From: Dehalococcoidales bacterium
GTDB lineage: Bacteria; Chloroflexota; Dehalococcoidia; Dehalococcoidales; UBA5760
Assembly: GCA_021161775.1 (NCBI GenBank)
Contig: JAGGZY010000050.1
Coordinates: 1 to 46,872, forward strand
DNA: 46,872 bases
Direction: 5' to 3'
Position 1 is the stretch's first letter. Each line of letters opens with the position of its first letter. Under the pieces are notes generated by a model. It had not been told where the DNA came from. It made no database searches and saw only the letters and a list, made by a program, of their open reading frames with translations. Positions 16,086 through 24,812 of this stretch are shown in pieces. The position numbers and the translations under genes were made by a program.

Positions 16086-17453
16086 CTAGGATTGGTTAGC
16101 TCTCCCTCTCGCTTCATTCCGAGCCGGTTTGGTATTAAGCTCCTTGTTCATGCTGAGGATAATCTGGCGTTCCTCAAGCCAGCGGTTAAATTCTGCCTCA
16201 GGGTCTTTAACCCCGACCTCATCCATAGCGCGTCGTCTGGAGTGGACACCGTTCTGAATCAAGGTCTGCTCGTTGGCTACTAGCCGCTCCTTGTCCTGGG
16301 GCAGGAGCGGTCCCCAGACTACTCGCAGATGGTTATTACCGAAGTTCTCATGATGGTATTTTTCGAGGAGTTTGAGGATTAGCCGGTTTCGCTGGTTGTA
16401 GGCGGCACTGCGGATAAGACGCTTCCGTTTTACCTTCTGTAGCAGGGGCTGAAGCTCAAGCTCAAGGGCTACCCCGGACAGGTTCTTCTCGGTACCACCG
16501 AAAGCAGAGCGGGGTGACTCTGAGATGTCATGCAGGGTCCGATAGAGCAGGTTGAGGTAATCGATATGTAGCCCGACACCACCCCCTTGAAGCAGGTCTA
16601 GCAGATAGGCTTTAGCATCCTCAGGTATATTCCAGACTGCCCCTGGCTTAACCGCGATATCCTCAGATTCCTCGATGTTCTCCAGTACGGCGATAGGGTT
16701 ACCCGATAGCTCTAGTATTCTTGATAGCTGGCTCATTGCCCGGTTAAACTCACGCTGGGGCGGTATTAGCTGGCGCAAATCCGACATTCCCCAGAATTTT
16801 TTAGGCTCCCTCAGATTAGGATAGATAATAAACGGGATAAATCCGTAGGGATTAGGCTTACTGGTTACCAGATTGTTATCTATCCAGAGCTCAAACCCCT
16901 CGGTGGTCCATAACTCGGTAATCTCAGCGGTTTTCCCCTTGGGGGTTACCTTATACAGGATTTCGGTTTCGTCTGAGGTCAGCCGATATTTAGAGGCGAC
17001 CCGCCATAGTCTGGAGGTGTCGTCCCCCACCCACCAGGTGTGGATGCCCTGGATATCGGGGGCAGTAATCCTGACCCGTTTGGTCGCCGCGTCCCAGATA
17101 ACCTTAAAGCAGGCATCTCCCAGGAGGGCACAGTCAATCTCGGTCTCAAAATCAAGTTGTTCTAGATTGTTGTCTTCGTATACCTGGTATAATGCCTGCT
17201 CAGCCCGCTGCGCCCTGGCTCTAGCCTCATCGGAGTCATCGATGGGGTCAACAGCAAAGGTTACTCCTGACATCAGATATGAGGTAAGCTTATCGATAAT
17301 TACCTTGGCATAGTTAAAGACCAGGCGTTTCTCACCTCGCCGGGGATAACCCTCCCACTGCTGACCGTGGTAGAAATCAAGCAGTTCCTGATAACCCTTG
17401 AGCCGACTCAGGTCGTGGTGATTTAGCTGTGCTGGAGTAAAACCTTCATTCAT
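16086..17453 (-). CDS. Phage portal protein (SPP1-type-like)
   Basis: LLDFYHGQQWEGYPRRGEKRLVFNYAKVIIDKLTSYLMSGVTFAVD...LRQLIPPQREFNRAMSQLSRILELSGNPIAVLE. Confidence 0.88.
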   Translation of the reverse strand: MNEGFTPAQLNHHDLSRLKGYQELLDFYHGQQWEGYPRRGEKRLVFNYAKVIIDKLTSYLMSGVTFAVDPIDDSDEARARAQRAEQALYQVYEDNNLEQLDFETEIDCALLGDACFKVIWDAATKRVRITAPDIQGIHTWWVGDDTSRLWRVASKYRLTSDETEILYKVTPKGKTAEITELWTTEGFELWIDNNLVTSKPNPYGFIPFIIYPNLREPKKFWGMSDLRQLIPPQREFNRAMSQLSRILELSGNPIAVLENIEESEDIAVKPGAVWNIPEDAKAYLLDLLQGGGVGLHIDYLNLLYRTLHDISESPRSAFGGTEKNLSGVALELELQPLLQKVKRKRLIRSAAYNQRNRLILKLLEKYHHENFGNNHLRVVWGPLLPQDKERLVANEQTLIQNGVHSRRRAMDEVGVKDPEAEFNRWLEERQIILSMNKELNTKPARNEARGRANQS

Positions 17454-17733
17454 GGCTAACCTTCTTTAATGCCCTCTGCACAGTTCGTTGACTAACGCCA
17501 AACAGTAGGGCTAGCTCCTTTATTTTTCTTCCCTTGACATATAGCTCTAATATTTCCCTATCCCGCAGCTTTCTAAGGTAGCGTTGCTTACCTCCGGGCT
17601 CGTCATAGATACACCTCTCGAAAGGGCAGTTGAGACAGGAATTGGCGAACTCACAACCGTTATCATGGTAGTGGCAATACTCTGGCGGTAGGTCTAGTTC
17701 ATCGGAGCTCACTATCAAATCCTTAGTTCTCAT
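17446..17733 (-). CDS. Cys-rich helix-turn-helix protein co-translated with portal
   Basis: MRTKDLIVSSDELDLPPEYCHYHDNGCEFANSCLNCPFERC...ILELYVKGRKIKELALLFGVSQRTVQRALKKVSHE; stop overlaps portal start (ATGAATGA). Start re-placed from 17802 to ATG 17733. Confidence 0.7.
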   Translation of the reverse strand: MRTKDLIVSSDELDLPPEYCHYHDNGCEFANSCLNCPFERCIYDEPGGKQRYLRKLRDREILELYVKGRKIKELALLFGVSQRTVQRALKKVSHE

Positions 17734-17770
17734 ATCTATCTCACCCGAAGGGATGGTCAGGATGTTAGAA

Positions 17771-17786
17771 TAGCACATATGTTCTA
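17771..17786. promoter_or_regulatory. LexA-like near-palindrome, head operon
   Basis: TAGCACATATGTTCTA, 7/8 arm match; on minus strand it lies between TTGATT and TATTCT. Confidence 0.6.
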
Positions 17787-17834
17787 ATATAATCAATAGC
17801 ATTTTGTCATCATCTTAGGGGATGGCTATCGGCA

Positions 17835-17877
17835 TTCTTTATAAAATCTTCACGCCATCTTTAGGTAATCTTTATTG
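17835..17877 (+). promoter_or_regulatory. Four 11-bp-spaced direct repeats, copy C
   Basis: TCTTTAT-aaaa-TCTTCAC-gcca-TCTTTAG-gtaa-TCTTTAT; A residues at 17841, 17852, 17863, 17874. Confidence 0.75.
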
Positions 17878-17935
17878 TTTTTATACCGGTCTTTATAGCC
17901 GTGGATTATCTTAGAGAAAGAAAGGAGATAGTGAG

Positions 17936-18034
17936 ATGGTAAGAAAGATAATTAATGCCCCCCTTCCGATTAGGTTGCTGATCTCGATTGGTGCCGGGAT
18001 TACCGCCGCCTTCATAAGTTATCTGCTGGGTTAG
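17936..18034 (+). CDS. Putative 32-aa single-TM microprotein
   Basis: Own translation: MVRKIINAPLPIRLLISIGAGITAAFISYLLG*; RBS AAAGGAG upstream; directly downstream of copy C. Confidence 0.5.
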   Translation: MVRKIINAPLPIRLLISIGAGITAAFISYLLG

Positions 18035-18217
18035 GCTGACTATACCTCGGAGCCTACTCCATAAAATCTTAAGGGTATGGTTAGCCTTAATCCCAAGGAG
18101 TCAGAATCCCTCTCGGTCGGCTGTCATTCCAGATTGCTAGTAATTGTTGACACCAGTAGCCGTTTTATGTTATTAATGCTTTAATAAAGTGATATTCATT
18201 GTGTAGCGTGAGGGATT

Positions 18218-18445
18218 ATGGCACCTTTGGAGGATTATCTTAATGTGATAGAGGCGGCTCGCCGTCTTTCGGTTCATCCTGAGACCGTAAAACGATTATG
18301 TCGGCAGGGAGACCTAAAGGCAACTAAAATCCACAATACCTGGCTTATCCGGCGGACTGTTCTCAAGGATTTCGCGGTTAGCTATGTTCCTCGACGTGGT
18401 GCTAGAAAGAAATTAATAAAGGCAGAAAGACAAAGAGAAGATTAA
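18218..18445 (+). CDS. Excisionase/MerR-like helix-turn-helix protein
   Basis: LNVIEAARRLSVHPETVKRLCRQGDLKATKIHNTWLIRRTVLKDF. Confidence 0.85.
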   Translation: MAPLEDYLNVIEAARRLSVHPETVKRLCRQGDLKATKIHNTWLIRRTVLKDFAVSYVPRRGARKKLIKAERQRED

Positions 18446-18490
18446 ATCTATCCTTCTCGTAGGTAAGAGCCTAAAGAGGGCATAGCCCAG

Positions 18491-20035
18491 GTGAAAAATA
18501 GTAGAATCCTTGGTAGTTTAGCGACTGTTGGTAGCCTAGTGTTGTTGATATCCTTCATGCTGCCTACCCCGGCTTTAGCGGCGCCGGTAGTTACCCTGTC
18601 TCCCAGTTCCGGCTCACCGGGAACCAGGATTACTGTAACCGGGACAAACTTCGAATCCTATCTGAATGATACTGTTTCTATCTTCTTTGGCGGTGAGAAA
18701 ATCGATACTCTGGTGGTTACTGAGGGCGGGGCTTTCACCACCAGTTTTGATGTTCCGGATAATGTCTCGCCGGGCAAGGTTTATGTTACTGTTAGGGACG
18801 AGCGGAGTAGTCAGCTGGGTGATAGAATACCCTTTGTTGTTCTGGAGCCTAAAATTGAGTTAAGCCCAGCTTATGGTATCGTGGGCACTACGGTAAATGT
18901 CAGTGGCAAGGGCTTTTACGCTGGGGAGGCGGTAGCCCTTCATTACTATCGGGGTAGTAGTCGGGCTAGTCTAGGTACGGAGATAGCCAGTTCCTCCGGG
19001 GAGTTTAGTGGTACCTTCGTCATTCCTGAAAGCATGGTGGGGGAGCATAAAATTATGGCTAAGGACTCCCGGAGTGGCTTGGCGGAGGCTGAGTTTAAAG
19101 TGGTCCCTTCGCTTACCATCGGCTCATCATCAGGAGCTATTGGGGATAAGATAATGATGAGCGGTGCCGGTTTTGGTAATGAGGATGTCGGCATTTATCT
19201 TAATGATGTTCCGGTGGCAATAGGCACTACTGACCAGTATGGAGGCTTTAAGGCTACCTTTAATATCCCGGTGATGGAGTCGGGTATTTATGATATTAAG
19301 GCTGAGGACAATGATCAAAACATAGCCAGGGTAAAATTCACCGTAGTCGCCCAGGCTAGCCTTAGCCAGTCCACCGGTGCGGTTGGTATGCCGCTCACCG
19401 TTAGTGGTATTGGGTTCGCCGGGGCTAGGTCAATTACGGTTATCTATGATGACAGAGATGTAGCTACAGCAGTAACCGATAATAATGGGGTCTTTCAGAC
19501 TACTTTTAATGTTCCAGCTAGCCTTAGTGGTGGTCATATTATAACTATTAGTGACGGGGTGAGTACCATAAAGTGTTCCTTCACTATGGAAGCCGAGCCG
19601 CCGCCGGTGGTGGAATTACTATTACCCGAAGATGGAACCAAAATCAAAGCGAGTAAAGAAGGGATTAATTTTGACTGGGAGGATGTTAGCGACCCCAGTG
19701 GGGTAACTTATACCCTTCAGGTGGCAAATAAAGGCAGTTTCTCTTCATCTTCTATCGTGCTGGAAGAGGCCGGGCTTACTGATTCTGAGTTCAGTGTTGC
19801 TGAGGAGGGGGGGCTGGGTCCCAGCAGTAAAGAAGCCCCCCATTACTGGAGGGTAAGGGCTACCGATGGTGCCTCTAATGAGGGTGATTGGACAGAGGCA
19901 AGGTCTTTCTACATTAGCTCTTCGTTCACCCTACCGGGTAAGGCTAAGAATGCGTTAATCGGGGTTGGTGTCGGGGCAGCGGTTTTCTTTGGTTTCTGGT
20001 TGGGACGAAGAACTGCCTATTCCCGACGGGTATAA
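18491..20035 (+). CDS. Secreted multi-TIG/IPT-repeat surface protein with C-terminal TM anchor
   Basis: Signal peptide; repeated LSPSSGSPGTRITVTGTNF / LSPAYGIVGTTVNVSGKGF / TGAVGMPLTVSGIGF; FnIII-like YWRVRATDG; C-terminal GVGVGAAVFFGFWLGRRTAYSRRV. Confidence 0.85.
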   Translation: MKNSRILGSLATVGSLVLLISFMLPTPALAAPVVTLSPSSGSPGTRITVTGTNFESYLNDTVSIFFGGEKIDTLVVTEGGAFTTSFDVPDNVSPGKVYVTVRDERSSQLGDRIPFVVLEPKIELSPAYGIVGTTVNVSGKGFYAGEAVALHYYRGSSRASLGTEIASSSGEFSGTFVIPESMVGEHKIMAKDSRSGLAEAEFKVVPSLTIGSSSGAIGDKIMMSGAGFGNEDVGIYLNDVPVAIGTTDQYGGFKATFNIPVMESGIYDIKAEDNDQNIARVKFTVVAQASLSQSTGAVGMPLTVSGIGFAGARSITVIYDDRDVATAVTDNNGVFQTTFNVPASLSGGHIITISDGVSTIKCSFTMEAEPPPVVELLLPEDGTKIKASKEGINFDWEDVSDPSGVTYTLQVANKGSFSSSSIVLEEAGLTDSEFSVAEEGGLGPSSKEAPHYWRVRATDGASNEGDWTEARSFYISSSFTLPGKAKNALIGVGVGAAVFFGFWLGRRTAYSRRV

Positions 20036-20154
20036 TGGTGTAAGTCGATAGGTAAATCGGTTACAATGATAGGAAAGACCCCCTGTAAAAATAGTTTATT
20101 TTCCTTTATAATGTAATCTCGTAGGCTAAGGAAATAGAGAAGGCAGGTTTATAA

Positions 20155-21843
20155 GTGAAGCGTACTAAGATTTTTCAGATACTGACCCTGACAGCGGCTC
20201 TGTCGCTCTTTATTATGGCTATTCCGGCGGCACCGGCACTGGCTGCGGAGAGTATTAATCTCTCCCCGAGTAGTGGTGAGATTGATGAGAGTGTTACTAT
20301 TACTGGCGCTGGTTTCAATGATACTAAAATAGCTGCCACTATCTATTTCTCCAGTAATGATGCTGATGTCGGTGATGAGATTGATGATGAGGTTACTGCC
20401 TATGAGCTGATAAGAACCAGGACAATAAGTCCTAGTGGGACAATAAGCTATACCTTTCATGTGCCCTCAGCGCTTACCGACGGTGATGATGAGGAAGATG
20501 TAATCGGTGGTGATTACTTTGTCTATGTTACCTATGAGGGGGAGGATGAGATACAGGCAGTTGAAGACTTCACCGTAAGGGGTATTACCCTGAGTGATGA
20601 AGAGGGCCCGGTGGGTAGTGAGGTGGGTATCACCGCGATTGGCTTTACCAAGAATAAGTACTTTGATATTGAGTATGCTGGTGATGACCTGGATAGTGAT
20701 TATATTGTGCACAGCGAAGGACAGACCAGCCGCTATGATGGGAAGACCGACCGGCATGGTGAGATTGCTGAAGGGGATTGTATTATCAGCATTCCCGAGA
20801 GCGTTGCTGGTGAGCATACCATAGTAGTTAAGGATAGGTCTAACAAGGAGGCTTCGGCTATCTTTTTTGTTATCCCACAGGTGACTACGGATGTTACCTC
20901 AGGGGTAGTTGGTGATAGTATTGCGATTACCGGTACCGGCTTCGGAAGCAGTTTAGAGGTGGCGATTACCTTTAATAATGTTGCTGTAGCTAGCGATGAG
21001 ACTGATAGCAACGGTGGTTTCAGTACCATCTTTACCGTGCCTGATGTATCAGATGGTAGCTATAATATTAAGGCGAAGGATGAGGATAATAATCATGCTA
21101 CGGTTGAATTTACCGTAGAGACTAGTATTACTGCCAGTATCAGCCCGGCTACCTCTCAGGCGTCGCCGGGGCATGTTGGCTCTCATATAATGGTTACCGG
21201 AACCGGGTTTGGGGACTGGGAGTCAGTTACTATCAAGTATGATAATATCGCTATCGCTACGGCTATAGTGGATGCTAACGGAGCGATTAATACTACCTTT
21301 GATATCCCGGCTAGTCAGGCGGGTAATCATGTTATTTCTATTGCTGATGCTGATGGCACCAATATAGTAACCGCCGGCTCCTTCGTTATGGAGTCAGCGG
21401 CGCCAGCTGTACCGGAGCTGCTATCGCCGGAGGATGATGGTCAGGCTGAGGCACTGGCATCCTTTGATTGGGGGAGTGTTAGTGACCCCAGTGGGGTAAC
21501 TTATACCCTTCAGGTGGCAAATAAAGACAGCTTCTCCTCGTCTTCTATTCTCCTTGAGAAGACCGGGCTTGCCGATTCTGAGTACACTATCACCAGGGAG
21601 GCCGATGCCTTGGAGCCAACTGAGGAGAATAAGCCTTATTACTGGAGGGTGAAGGCTATCGATGGCACCTCTAGCGAGAGTGATTGGTCCACTGCCGGCT
21701 CATTTTATATTGCGACAGTAGCTCCGGGTCACGGACTGCCGGGTAAGTCTAGTAAGCTGATCCATCTGTGGTGGGGATTAGGGGCGACCGCCGCTGGTTT
21801 CATTGGCTATTATGTCGGCAAAAAAAGGAGCTATTACTATTAA
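20155..21843 (+). CDS. Secreted multi-TIG/IPT-repeat surface protein (paralogue)
   Basis: LSPSSGEIDESVTITGAGF, TSGVVGDSIAITGTGF, PGHVGSHIMVTGTGF; C-terminal GLGATAAGFIGYYVGKKRSYYY. Confidence 0.85.
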   Translation: MKRTKIFQILTLTAALSLFIMAIPAAPALAAESINLSPSSGEIDESVTITGAGFNDTKIAATIYFSSNDADVGDEIDDEVTAYELIRTRTISPSGTISYTFHVPSALTDGDDEEDVIGGDYFVYVTYEGEDEIQAVEDFTVRGITLSDEEGPVGSEVGITAIGFTKNKYFDIEYAGDDLDSDYIVHSEGQTSRYDGKTDRHGEIAEGDCIISIPESVAGEHTIVVKDRSNKEASAIFFVIPQVTTDVTSGVVGDSIAITGTGFGSSLEVAITFNNVAVASDETDSNGGFSTIFTVPDVSDGSYNIKAKDEDNNHATVEFTVETSITASISPATSQASPGHVGSHIMVTGTGFGDWESVTIKYDNIAIATAIVDANGAINTTFDIPASQAGNHVISIADADGTNIVTAGSFVMESAAPAVPELLSPEDDGQAEALASFDWGSVSDPSGVTYTLQVANKDSFSSSSILLEKTGLADSEYTITREADALEPTEENKPYYWRVKAIDGTSSESDWSTAGSFYIATVAPGHGLPGKSSKLIHLWWGLGATAAGFIGYYVGKKRSYYY

Positions 21844-21930
21844 TTAGCTTCTCCGGGCGCTCCGTGGTGAGTGTGGGGTGGTAGTTTTAACCAGCAGTGC
21901 CAAGGCTTATTATCTGGTTGGGGTGATGCT
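21803..21930. repeat. Left copy of imperfect duplication flanking acs cassette
   Basis: GGCTATTATGTCGGCAAAAAAAGGAGCTA...CGTGGTGAGTGTGGGGTGGTAGTTTTAACCAGCAGTGCCAAGGC, then TATCTGGTTGGGGTG, matches 24713-24812 and 24862 onward. Confidence 0.8.
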
Positions 21931-21982
21931 GTCTCTTCTTGAAAATTTGTCTCCTCGGCATTTTATTTCCCAGCAAAGGGCG

Positions 21983-22010
21983 TTGACAGAGCGCTTCCTT
22001 AGATGATACA
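21983..22010 (+). promoter_or_regulatory. Possible promoter of acs cassette
   Basis: TTGACA at 21983-21988 and GATACA at 22005-22010, 16-bp spacer. Confidence 0.4.
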
Positions 22011-22088
22011 CTTTGCTTGCGAGATCAACAAAAACACTGTTTACTGAGGCGGCTTGATAGAGCCTGTCTTGAGGAAAATTGAAGGAGT

Positions 22089-24062
22089 TTGAACTTGGAA
22101 AAGCCGACAACTATCACCTCTATGATGGCAGAGGGAAAAGTCATCAACCCACCCGAGAAGCTCAGCAAAGAGGCCTACATCAAGAGCATGGCCGAATACA
22201 AGGAGATCTACCAACAGTCCATTGCTGACCCCGAAGCGTTCTGGGGGAAAATGGCGGAGCAGCTGGACTGGTTCAAGAAATGGGACAGGGTAGCGGTGGA
22301 CAATTTCAAAGAGGGCAAGCACGAGTGGTTCGTGGGTGGCAAGCTCAATGTCAGCTACAACTGCCTGGACAGGCACCTCAATAGCTGGAGAAAAAACAAG
22401 GCGGCGCTGGTCTGGGAGGGAGACATCGGCGACAGCAAGACCCTCACTTACCAGGAGCTGTATCATCAGGTAAGTAAATTCGCTAATGTCCTCAAAAAGC
22501 ATGGGGTAAAGAAGGGTGACAGAGTTACTGTCTATCTACCTATGATTCTGGAGCTGCCCATCGCTATGCTAGCCTGTGCCCGTATCGGTGCCATTCACAA
22601 CGTCGTTTTCGGTGGCTTTAGTGCCGATGCTCTACGAGACAGAATGCTGGACTGCGACTCCACGTTTCTCATATGCTCCGATGGTTACTATCGCAGCGGA
22701 AAGGTAATCAAGAGTAAAGTTAATGCCGACCAGGCACTTAAGAACTGCCCTAAGGTAAAGGATGTCATTGTGGTAAGGCGGGCAGGCAACAGCATAGATA
22801 TAAAGGAGGGGCGTGATCACTGGTGGCATGATGAGATAAATGATGAGGACATCGCGCCGACCTGTGAACCGGAGGCTATGGATTCCGAGGACCCGCTTTT
22901 CATCCTGTACACCAGCGGCAGCACCGGAAAACCCAAGGGGGTGCTCCATACTCAAGCCGGCTATCTCCTCTATGCCTATCAGACAACCAAGTGGATATTT
23001 GATATAAAGGATGACGACACTTACTGGTGCACCGCAGACATTGGCTGGGTGACTGGCCACAGCTACATCGTGTACGGCCCTCTAGCTCTGGGAACAACTA
23101 GCCTGATGTTCGAGGGTGTGCCCAGCTACCCCCACCCCGACAGATTCTGGGAAATCGTGGAGAAATATAGGGTCAACATCTTCTACACTGCTCCTACTGC
23201 CATCCGAGCCATAATGAGAGAGGGGGATAGGTGGCCGAACAAGCGTGACCTGAGCAGTCTGCGTATTCTGGGAACAGTCGGTGAGCCAATCAACCCTGAT
23301 GTCTGGATGTGGTATTACAGCGTAATCGGGCATAATAATTGCCCGGTTGTCGATACCTGGTGGCAGACAGAGACTGGCGGTATTGTAATTACTCCGCTGC
23401 CTGGTGCTGGGCCCCTTAAACCGGGGTCAGCCTCATTGCCCTTCCCTGGCATCTTGCCGGCGGTGCTGAGAGAAAACGGTACTGAAGCCGACACTAACGA
23501 GGGCGGTTACCTGGTAATCAAGAAGCCCTGGCCCGGATTGATGCGGGGAGTCTACGGTGATCCGAAGAGGTTTAAAGAAACCTATTTCACCCGGTTCCCC
23601 GGCGTATATACCGCCGGAGATGGAGCTAGAGTAGATGAAGATGGCTATTACTGGTTGATGGGCCGCATAGACGATGTTATCAATGTCTCGGGCCACCGTA
23701 TAGGAACCGCTGAGGTTGAGAGTGCTCTGGTATCCCATGAACTGGTGGCAGAGGCTGCCGTTGTCGGTATGCCTCACGACATCAAGGGGCAGGGAATATA
23801 TGCCTTCGTTACCCTGAAGACCGGCGTGGAGAAGAATGATGCCCTAAAGAAGGAGCTGGTTACTCATGTCCGCAAGGAGATTGGCCCCATAGCTGCCCCA
23901 GATAAGATTCAATTTGCTGACGGCCTACCCAAGACCAGAAGTGGCAAGATTATGAGACGGATACTAACCAAGATTGCCGCTGGTAAGACCAGCGAGATGG
24001 GCGATACCAGCACCCTGGCTGACCCATCAGTGGTTACCACTCTGGTGGAGGGGAGTCGATAA
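22089..24062 (+). CDS. acs: AMP-forming acetyl-CoA synthetase
   Basis: [86 protein letters not shown] start with AAGGAG upstream. Confidence 0.96.
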   Translation: MNLEKPTTITSMMAEGKVINPPEKLSKEAYIKSMAEYKEIYQQSIADPEAFWGKMAEQLDWFKKWDRVAVDNFKEGKHEWFVGGKLNVSYNCLDRHLNSWRKNKAALVWEGDIGDSKTLTYQELYHQVSKFANVLKKHGVKKGDRVTVYLPMILELPIAMLACARIGAIHNVVFGGFSADALRDRMLDCDSTFLICSDGYYRSGKVIKSKVNADQALKNCPKVKDVIVVRRAGNSIDIKEGRDHWWHDEINDEDIAPTCEPEAMDSEDPLFILYTSGSTGKPKGVLHTQAGYLLYAYQTTKWIFDIKDDDTYWCTADIGWVTGHSYIVYGPLALGTTSLMFEGVPSYPHPDRFWEIVEKYRVNIFYTAPTAIRAIMREGDRWPNKRDLSSLRILGTVGEPINPDVWMWYYSVIGHNNCPVVDTWWQTETGGIVITPLPGAGPLKPGSASLPFPGILPAVLRENGTEADTNEGGYLVIKKPWPGLMRGVYGDPKRFKETYFTRFPGVYTAGDGARVDEDGYYWLMGRIDDVINVSGHRIGTAEVESALVSHELVAEAAVVGMPHDIKGQGIYAFVTLKTGVEKNDALKKELVTHVRKEIGPIAAPDKIQFADGLPKTRSGKIMRRILTKIAAGKTSEMGDTSTLADPSVVTTLVEGSR

Positions 24063-24117
24063 AAAACGGTAGCCCCCGGTAATAATTCACTAATCAATAA
24101 ATGGAGGTTATTTCAGC

Positions 24118-24681
24118 GTGTCAAAAGATGATGTAGTATGGGCAAACCCAGGTGCTCTAGGATTAGCTGGCTTCGGTTTTAATACTATTCTGTTGAATAT
24201 ACATAATGTTGGTTTGATGCCCAACACTATGCCCCTGATTTGGGGGTTCTTCTGGGGGGGGATGGCTCAGGTTATCGCTGGAATAATCGATGCTCGGCGA
24301 GGAGACACCTTTGGCTTGACTGCATTCACATCCTACGGTGTTTTCTGGATAGGTCTTGCCTTCGCTTTCTTCCTGCAATGGAGGGGTCTGGTCACCATTG
24401 ATAATGCCAGCATGGCCTGGACGATGGTAGTCTGGGGCATATTCACCGGCTACATGACAGCTGGCACTGTGAAAATATCCAAGATACATATAATTATATT
24501 TGCTTCGCTAACACTACTCTTTGGTCTGCTGGCAGCACACTTCTTTGGTGTTTTACCAGCCCATGTTGCCGGAGGAGTGGGGATATTCGTCGGTGGTTCA
24601 GCAGTTTATGCCTCAGCAGCAATAATCATGAACGACAAATACGGACGCTGGGTACTCCCTATCGGGCTGGCTAAGAAGTAG
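24118..24681 (+). CDS. Acetate uptake transporter, GPR1/FUN34/YaaH (SatP) family
   Basis: WANPGALGLAGFGFNTILLNIHNVGL, FFWGGMAQVIAGIIDARRGDTFGLTAFTSYGVFWIGLA; GTG start. Confidence 0.93.
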   Translation: MSKDDVVWANPGALGLAGFGFNTILLNIHNVGLMPNTMPLIWGFFWGGMAQVIAGIIDARRGDTFGLTAFTSYGVFWIGLAFAFFLQWRGLVTIDNASMAWTMVVWGIFTGYMTAGTVKISKIHIIIFASLTLLFGLLAAHFFGVLPAHVAGGVGIFVGGSAVYASAAIIMNDKYGRWVLPIGLAKK

Positions 24682-24712
24682 CAATAACCGGCTGGAAACC
24701 GTTGTTATCAGA

Positions 24713-24812
24713 GGCTATTATGTCGGCGAAAAGGAAGCTAATTAATAGTAATTAGCTTCCTTTGGCGTTTCGTGGTGAGTATTGGGTGGCGGCTTTAACC
24801 AGCAGTGCCAGG
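24713..24812. repeat. Right copy of imperfect duplication flanking acs cassette
   Basis: GGCTATTATGTCGGCGAAAAGGAAGCTAATTAATAGTAATTAGCTTCCTTTGGCGTTTCGTGGTGAGTATTGGGTGGCGGCTTTAACCAGCAGTGCCAGGC. Confidence 0.8.
24730..24763. terminator. Perfect 15-bp-arm inverted repeat, likely bidirectional terminator
   Basis: AAAGGAAGCTAATTA-ATAG-TAATTAGCTTCCTTT; overlaps the terL stop codon. Confidence 0.75.

Noticed and set aside
22041-24097. Several minus-strand ORFs over acs (for example 22041-22502, 22632-23060, 23433-23777)
   Set aside because: Antisense shadows of a clear acs gene; no recognisable protein features.
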